DNA from: Amycolatopsis orientalis DSM 43388
GTDB taxonomy: Bacteria; Actinomycetota; Actinomycetes; Mycobacteriales; Pseudonocardiaceae
Direction: 5' to 3'
Assembly: GCF_000411975.1 (NCBI RefSeq)
Contig: NZ_ASXG01000026.1
Span: 21,240-85,239, forward strand
DNA: 64,000 bases
The notes under the pieces were generated by a model. It was not told the origin of the DNA. It saw nothing but the letters and a program-made list of their open reading frames with translations, and did no database searches. Shown piece by piece: positions 60,018 to 64,000 of the stretch. The position numbers were made by a program, and so were the translations under genes. The first letter of the stretch is position 1; each line of letters starts with the position of its first letter.

Positions 60018-60689
60018 ATGCCCCCTCTCGTGCACCGGCACCCGCTCGCCGCACAGGCCGCCGAAGTCCTTCTCGGACGCATTCGCGCCGGCGAATGGCC
60101 GCTGGGCCACAAATTGCCCGGGGAAACGACTTTGGCCGCGCAACTGGGCGTCGGCCGTTCGACGCTGCGCGAAGCGATCCGCGAATTGGCGGGCAAAGGC
60201 GTGCTCGATTCCCGTCAGGGCGCCGGCGTATTCGTGACCGCGCTCGACGTCTCCGAGGATTGGGACGCGGTGCTGCGCCGCGCCACCGTCGGCGCGGTGA
60301 TCGAGGCGCGCATCGCCATCGAGGCGGAAGCCGCCGCCCTCGCCGCGCACCGGCGGACGCCGACCGACCTGCGCGCGATCCGCCGCGCGCTCGCTGCCCG
60401 CGCGATCGGCGACCCGGACATCGAGGCACTGGTGGACACCGACACCGCGTTCCACCGCACGGTGCTCGTCGCCGCGCACAACGACGTGCTGATCGAGTTG
60501 TTCGACAGCTTCGTGCCGCGCATCCACCGCGCGATGACGGACTTTCTGCGCGCCCGTCCGATCACCGCCCCCGAAGAGGACCAAGCCGCGCACCTGGCGC
60601 TCGTCGAAGCGATCGCCGACAAGAACGCGTCCGCCGCCGCGGAACTGAGCCGGGCGCACCTGACCGCCTTGAAGGAGGCACTTTCGTGA
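60018..60689 (+). CDS. FadR-type GntR regulator
   Basis: A 223-residue FadR-subfamily GntR protein. Winged helix is at about 10-75 (GEWPLGHKLPGETTLAAQLG, VGRSTLREAIRELAGKGVLD, SRQGAGVFV). The helical FCD effector domain follows (DIEALVDTDTAFHRTVLVAA, with metal-binding His/Asp residues typical of FCD). FCD domains bind organic acids. It overlaps the ABC ATPase gene downstream by four bases (GTGA). A regulator fused in an operon with a lone ATPase is unusual; see findings. Confidence 0.87.
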   Translation: MPPLVHRHPLAAQAAEVLLGRIRAGEWPLGHKLPGETTLAAQLGVGRSTLREAIRELAGKGVLDSRQGAGVFVTALDVSEDWDAVLRRATVGAVIEARIAIEAEAAALAAHRRTPTDLRAIRRALAARAIGDPDIEALVDTDTAFHRTVLVAAHNDVLIELFDSFVPRIHRAMTDFLRARPITAPEEDQAAHLALVEAIADKNASAAAELSRAHLTALKEALS

Positions 60690-61492
60690 GCGAGGTCGTG
60701 CTGCAGCTGACCGACGTGGTGTTCCGCAGGCAGGGCAAGGAAATCCTGCACGGCGTGAGCCTGACCGTCCGGGCGGGCGAACACTGGGCGCTGCTCGGCC
60801 CGAACGGCGCCGGGAAAAGCACGATCCTCGGTTTCTGCGGCGCGGTCACGCATCCGACCAGCGGCACCGTCGACGTCCTCGGCGGACGGCTCGGCCAGGT
60901 CGAGCTTCAGGCGCTGCGCCGCAGCATCGGGCACGTCAACCCGCGGCATCCGCTGCGTTCGCCGCTCACCATCCGGGAGGTCGTGCTGACCGGCGTCACC
61001 GGGAGCATCGACACGCCGCCGCGCTGGCAGCCCACCCCGGCGCAGGTCGAGCAGGCCGACGAACTCATCGCCCTGCTCGGCCTGGCCGGCAAGACCGGCG
61101 AACGCTGGCCGACGCTGTCCCAAGGCGAACGCGGCCGGGCCCTGATCGCCCGCGCGCTGATCAGCGACCCCCGGCTGCTGCTGCTCGACGAACCGTCTAC
61201 CGGCCTGGACGTCGCGGCCCGCGAGCAGCTGCTCGAAACGATCGACCTGCTGACCCGCACCCATCCGCGGCTCGCGTCCATCGTGGTCACCCACCACCTC
61301 GAGGAACTGCCGGAAACGACGACGCACGCGCTGCTGATCGCGGACGGTTCGGTGATTGCGTCCGGACCGATCGACCAGGCGGTGACGACGGCCAGCATCA
61401 GCCGGGCGTTCGGCCACCCGATCCGCGTGGACCGGCACGACGGACGGTGGAGCGCCCGCGCCGCCCGGACCCGCTCCACCGAAGTCGCCTGA
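60686..61492 (+). CDS. stand-alone ABC ATPase
   Basis: A 268-residue ATPase with Walker A GPNGAGKST, signature LSQGERGR, Walker B LLLLDEPSTGLDV and switch His in IVVTHHLEELPETTTHAL. The layout resembles YlmA/ModF-like ATPases linked to DNA or transport of unknown substrates. It has no neighbouring permease or binding-protein gene. The start is GTG 60686 overlapping the GntR stop, so the two are cotranscribed. A 17-bp hairpin follows directly. Confidence 0.87.
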   Translation: MSEVVLQLTDVVFRRQGKEILHGVSLTVRAGEHWALLGPNGAGKSTILGFCGAVTHPTSGTVDVLGGRLGQVELQALRRSIGHVNPRHPLRSPLTIREVVLTGVTGSIDTPPRWQPTPAQVEQADELIALLGLAGKTGERWPTLSQGERGRALIARALISDPRLLLLDEPSTGLDVAAREQLLETIDLLTRTHPRLASIVVTHHLEELPETTTHALLIADGSVIASGPIDQAVTTASISRAFGHPIRVDRHDGRWSARAARTRSTEVA

Positions 61493-61500
61493 CCCAGCTG

Positions 61501-61542
61501 CCGGTGGCTTCGGCGGTACGTCCGCACCGCCGAAGCCACCGG
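61501..61542. terminator. 17-bp bidirectional terminator
   Basis: CCGGTGGCTTCGGCGGT (61501-61517) pairs perfectly with 61526-61542 around an eight-base loop, between the convergent ATPase and MFS genes. Confidence 0.92.
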
Positions 61543-61545
61543 CCA

Positions 61546-62769
61546 TCAAGCTGTCCGCAGCACCCGCCAAGCGGAGAACGCCAGCAACACCAGCTCCGCC
61601 GCCGAAAAACCGACCAGAGCCAACGGACTCGGCACCCACAGCAGCGTCATGCCGACCAGCAGCACCGGCACCACCAGGCCCGCGTAGGCCGCGAGGAAGA
61701 TCCCCGCCAGCACCTCGCCCCGGGACAGCGGATCGGCCAGCGCCGCCACCGTTCCGACCGCCGCGCGGAACCCGAGCCCCATCCCGCTTCCGGCGAGCAC
61801 CGAGCCCACCAGGAACAGCGTCAGCGAAGGCAGCAACGCGGCCGCTGAAAGCACCGCCAGCCCGACCGGCATCAGCACGAACCCCAGCCGCAGCTGGGCG
61901 CGGGACGCCATCGACGCGAAGACCACCTGCGCCACCGCCGCCGCGCCCAGCATCGAGCCCGCGGTGACCCCGGCGAGCATCCGGTTGTGCTGGTGCAGCC
62001 CCTCGGCGAGCAGGGTCGGCGCGAGGGACATGAACAGTCCGGTGATCGCGAACGCGGCGAACACCCCGATCGCCGCGCCGACGAACGCCGGCCGCGCCCC
62101 GGCGGGCAGCGACACCCGCTGCGGCCGGTACGCCGGACGCTCCTCGCGCCGCTCGACGGTCTCCGGCACCAGGCACACGCCGAACGCCGCCACCAGCAGC
62201 ACGATCAGGAACACGACGAACGTGCTGGTCAGCGGACCGTCGATGTACTGCGCGAAGACGCCGCCGACGATCGGGCCCAGCCCGAGGCCGCCCATGTTCA
62301 CCACGGTGGCGATCAGGCCGGAGCGTCCGAGGTCTTGGTCCGGGCGGGTCACCGCGCGCAGTTCCGACAGGTGCGCAGTGGCGGTGGCCGTCAGCGCACC
62401 GATGCCGACGCCGCACACGAAGCGCGCGATCAACAGGCCCGGCACCTCCGGCCAAAGCAGGAACAACACCGCCGACAGCGCCTCGGCGAGCGTCGAGGCG
62501 AGGATCACGCGGCGGCGGCCGAGCCAGTCGCTGACGTGCCCGGCGAGGTAGAGGCTGGCCATCACACCGACCGCGTACGCCGCGAAGACGACGGTGACCA
62601 GGAACGTCGGAAACCCGTCCCGCTGCTGGTAGAGCGCGTACAGCGGGGTGGGCACGGTGGAGAACGCGAGGCACGCGGCGAACGCGAACGCGACGACCCG
62701 GAATCCCCAGCCGTGGCTGACGCGCCAACCGGCCGGGGCGAGGGAAGCGGGCGGAGCTGTGGTGACCAT
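61546..62769 (-). CDS. MFS transporter under divergent LysR control
   Basis: A 407-residue, 12-helix major facilitator. Motif A is AGHVSDWLGRRRVILAS, and helix 1 contains STVPTPLYALYQQRDGFP. It likely exports a drug or metabolite. It is divergent from a LysR gene with a perfect palindrome between them, so it is the probable target of that regulator. ATG at 62769. It ends three bases from a strong hairpin. Confidence 0.87.
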   Translation of the reverse strand: MVTTAPPASLAPAGWRVSHGWGFRVVAFAFAACLAFSTVPTPLYALYQQRDGFPTFLVTVVFAAYAVGVMASLYLAGHVSDWLGRRRVILASTLAEALSAVLFLLWPEVPGLLIARFVCGVGIGALTATATAHLSELRAVTRPDQDLGRSGLIATVVNMGGLGLGPIVGGVFAQYIDGPLTSTFVVFLIVLLVAAFGVCLVPETVERREERPAYRPQRVSLPAGARPAFVGAAIGVFAAFAITGLFMSLAPTLLAEGLHQHNRMLAGVTAGSMLGAAAVAQVVFASMASRAQLRLGFVLMPVGLAVLSAAALLPSLTLFLVGSVLAGSGMGLGFRAAVGTVAALADPLSRGEVLAGIFLAAYAGLVVPVLLVGMTLLWVPSPLALVGFSAAELVLLAFSAWRVLRTA

Positions 62770-62849
62770 GTCGACCTTCCGAGCGGGAACCTACCCCTGA
62801 ACGATCCCTCGCCCGACTCATCAAGTCCAACGAAAAGTCTTGGTCACAG

Positions 62850-62868
62850 TTATCGTGATCCACGATAA
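62850..62868. promoter_or_regulatory. LysR operator between the MFS and LysR genes
   Basis: Perfect palindrome TTATCGTG-ATC-CACGATAA containing a T-N11-A core, nine bases before the LysR ATG, in a 107-base divergent region. This is the classical LysR-type site for activation and autoregulation. Confidence 0.8.
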
Positions 62869-62876
62869 TTCGACCT

Positions 62877-63782
62877 ATGGATACGCGGCAGTTGGAGTAC
62901 TTCGTGGCGGTCGCCGAGGAGCTGAGCTTCACGCGGGCGGCGCAGCGGCTGTTCGCCACGCAATCCACGGTCTCGGCGACGATCCGCGCGCTGGAGACCG
63001 ACCTCGGCGCGACGCTGTTCGACCGGTCCACCCGCCGGGTCGCGCTGTCGACCGCGGGCATGCTCTTCCTGCCCGAGGCGAAAGCGGCGCTGGAATCGGT
63101 CGAGCGGGCCCGCGAGGTGGTGCAGCAGGCGTCCGCCGGTCTGCGCGGGAGCCTCCGGATCGGCACGCTGACCAGCATGACCGCCTTCGACCTGCCGGTG
63201 CTGCTCGGCGCGTTCCACCGCAAGCACCCCCTGGTCGACCTGCACCTGACGGTGTCCGTCACCGGCTCGTCCGGCCTCGCCGACGACGTCCGGCACGGCC
63301 GCCTCGACGTCGCGCTGCTCGGCCTCTCCCGGGCCGAACTGGGCGGTCTCGACGCGACGCTGCTGGCCAGCGTGCCGTACTACGCCGTGCTGCCGGCGAG
63401 CCATCCGCTCGCCGGGCACGAGTCGGTCGCGCTGCCGGAATTGGACGGCGAACTGTTCGTCGACTGCCCGCGCGGGTTCGGAAACCGGATCGCGGTCGAC
63501 CGGGAATTCGCCGCGCTCGGGCTTTCGCGCCGGGTGGCCGTCGAGGTCGCCGACATGCGGACGGTGCCGCGCTATGTCGCCGCCGAGCTCGGCGTCGCGG
63601 TCCTGCCCGGCACCGCCCGGCTGGACCTCCCGGGCGTCGTGCCGATCCCGCTCGCCGACACGTCGCTGACCTGGCCGCTCACCGTCGTCGTCTCCGCGAA
63701 GCGGCCGCCCTCCCAGGCCCTGCGGACGCTGCTGGACCTGTTCGTCGCCGCGGCGGCGGAGAGAGACATTACGGAGTTCTGA
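62877..63782 (+). CDS. LysR-family regulator
   Basis: A 301-residue LysR protein. The HTH is about 1-60 ([39 protein letters not shown]), followed by a two-lobed effector domain ([20 protein letters not shown] onward). It is divergent from an MFS gene across a perfect T-N11-A palindrome, so it probably controls that exporter and itself in response to the exported compound. It ends 80 bases before msrA. Confidence 0.9.
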   Translation: MDTRQLEYFVAVAEELSFTRAAQRLFATQSTVSATIRALETDLGATLFDRSTRRVALSTAGMLFLPEAKAALESVERAREVVQQASAGLRGSLRIGTLTSMTAFDLPVLLGAFHRKHPLVDLHLTVSVTGSSGLADDVRHGRLDVALLGLSRAELGGLDATLLASVPYYAVLPASHPLAGHESVALPELDGELFVDCPRGFGNRIAVDREFAALGLSRRVAVEVADMRTVPRYVAAELGVAVLPGTARLDLPGVVPIPLADTSLTWPLTVVVSAKRPPSQALRTLLDLFVAAAAERDITEF

Positions 63783-63862
63783 CCGGGCCCCCGGCGACCG
63801 GAATAGCGACCGGCTCCGCGGCGTCCTCCTGTACACGGACTCCCTCGACGGAAGTGAAGGAA

Positions 63863-64000
63863 ATGACGGAAAAAGCGATCCTGGCCGGCGGGTGTTTCTG
63901 GGGCATGGAGGAGCTGTTCCGCCACCAGCCCGGCGTGACCGCCACCCGCGTCGGCTACAGCGGCGGCGACGTCCCCCACGCCACCTACCGCAACCACGGC
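63863..64000 (+). CDS. msrA: peptide-methionine (S)-S-oxide reductase, 5' part
   Basis: The first 46 residues of MsrA, cut by the window end. Start [20 protein letters not shown] carries the catalytic Cys11 in GCFWG, followed by [20 protein letters not shown], which matches the family closely. It repairs oxidised methionine in proteins with thioredoxin. ATG at 63863 follows a GAAGTGAAGGA site. Confidence 0.95.
   Translation, partial: MTEKAILAGGCFWGMEELFRHQPGVTATRVGYSGGDVPHATYRNHG

Noticed and set aside
60215..63262. 1015-codon minus-strand frame across GntR, ABC ATPase, MFS and LysR
   Set aside because: It overlaps four well-supported genes and crosses a perfect terminator; low-complexity Arg/Ala/Gly content marks it as an open-frame artefact of high GC.

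Overview
The window is a stretch of very GC-rich bacterial chromosome with compact coding, many GTG starts and frequent ATGA/GTGA start-stop overlaps. The gene content points to a free-living actinomycete of the Pseudonocardiales, most likely Amycolatopsis or a close relative. The supporting families are an ShbA/SigD-type sigma factor, actinobacterial LexA, an IdeR/DmdR-type iron box, two luciferase-like (LLM, F420-type) oxidoreductases, an LAxTG-type cell-wall anchor, GH92 and many lipoproteins. This assignment is inference from content. I saw no rRNA, tRNA, CRISPR array, prophage or PKS/NRPS cluster.

Layout. 0-5 kb: an S4 RNA-binding protein, a complete cytochrome oxidase subunit I gene at the end of a four-gene operon (acetate-type transporter, SPW protein, small membrane protein, ctaD), and a ChaA-like antiporter. 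5-10.5 kb: an MFS exporter with a small partner, a FUSC membrane protein gene that carries a frameshift, and gene-poor DNA. 10.5-14.8 kb: a sigma factor, a STAS protein and a secreted trypsin-like protease. 14.8-18.1 kb: a beta-lactam island (LysR regulator, two beta-lactamase-fold proteins, a VanY-like carboxypeptidase). 18.2-23 kb: tandem paralogous lipoproteins, a racemase-fold enzyme, VOC, MarR and LexA. 23-29 kb: a Bcr/CflA exporter, a GH92 mannosidase, a cupin and a peptidoglycan-binding protein. 29-33.4 kb: LLM, quinone reductase, an SDR/TetR pair and DoxX. 33.4-39.5 kb: a LacI-controlled catabolic locus (NCS1 permease, C45 acyltransferase/amidase, amidohydrolase, LLM oxidoreductase). 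39.5-43 kb: an MFS/MarR pair and an alpha/beta hydrolase. 43-47.5 kb: M14 carboxypeptidase, a secreted protein, NAD kinase and alditol-type oxidase. 47.6-52.5 kb: a polar amino-acid ABC importer, GNAT and an unusual MocR protein. 52.6-56.6 kb: an iron-siderophore importer with a fused double permease. 56.7-64 kb: FAD monooxygenase, sortase-anchored surface protein, GntR plus a lone ABC ATPase, MFS/LysR, and the start of msrA.

Transcription control is easy to read. Divergent regulator/target pairs carry clear palindromes (TetR/SDR, LacI/permease, MarR/MFS, LysR/MFS), and many convergent pairs are separated by long perfect hairpins with 11-17 bp stems.

The most unusual features are these. Degenerate tandem copies of gene 3' ends have spread into neighbouring intergenic DNA at three separate loci (FUSC, sigma/STAS, MarR). 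A MocR-type protein has lost the PLP-binding lysine. A leader hairpin pairs the ABC-operon start codon. The LacI locus encodes a compact but unassigned uptake-and-hydrolysis pathway.
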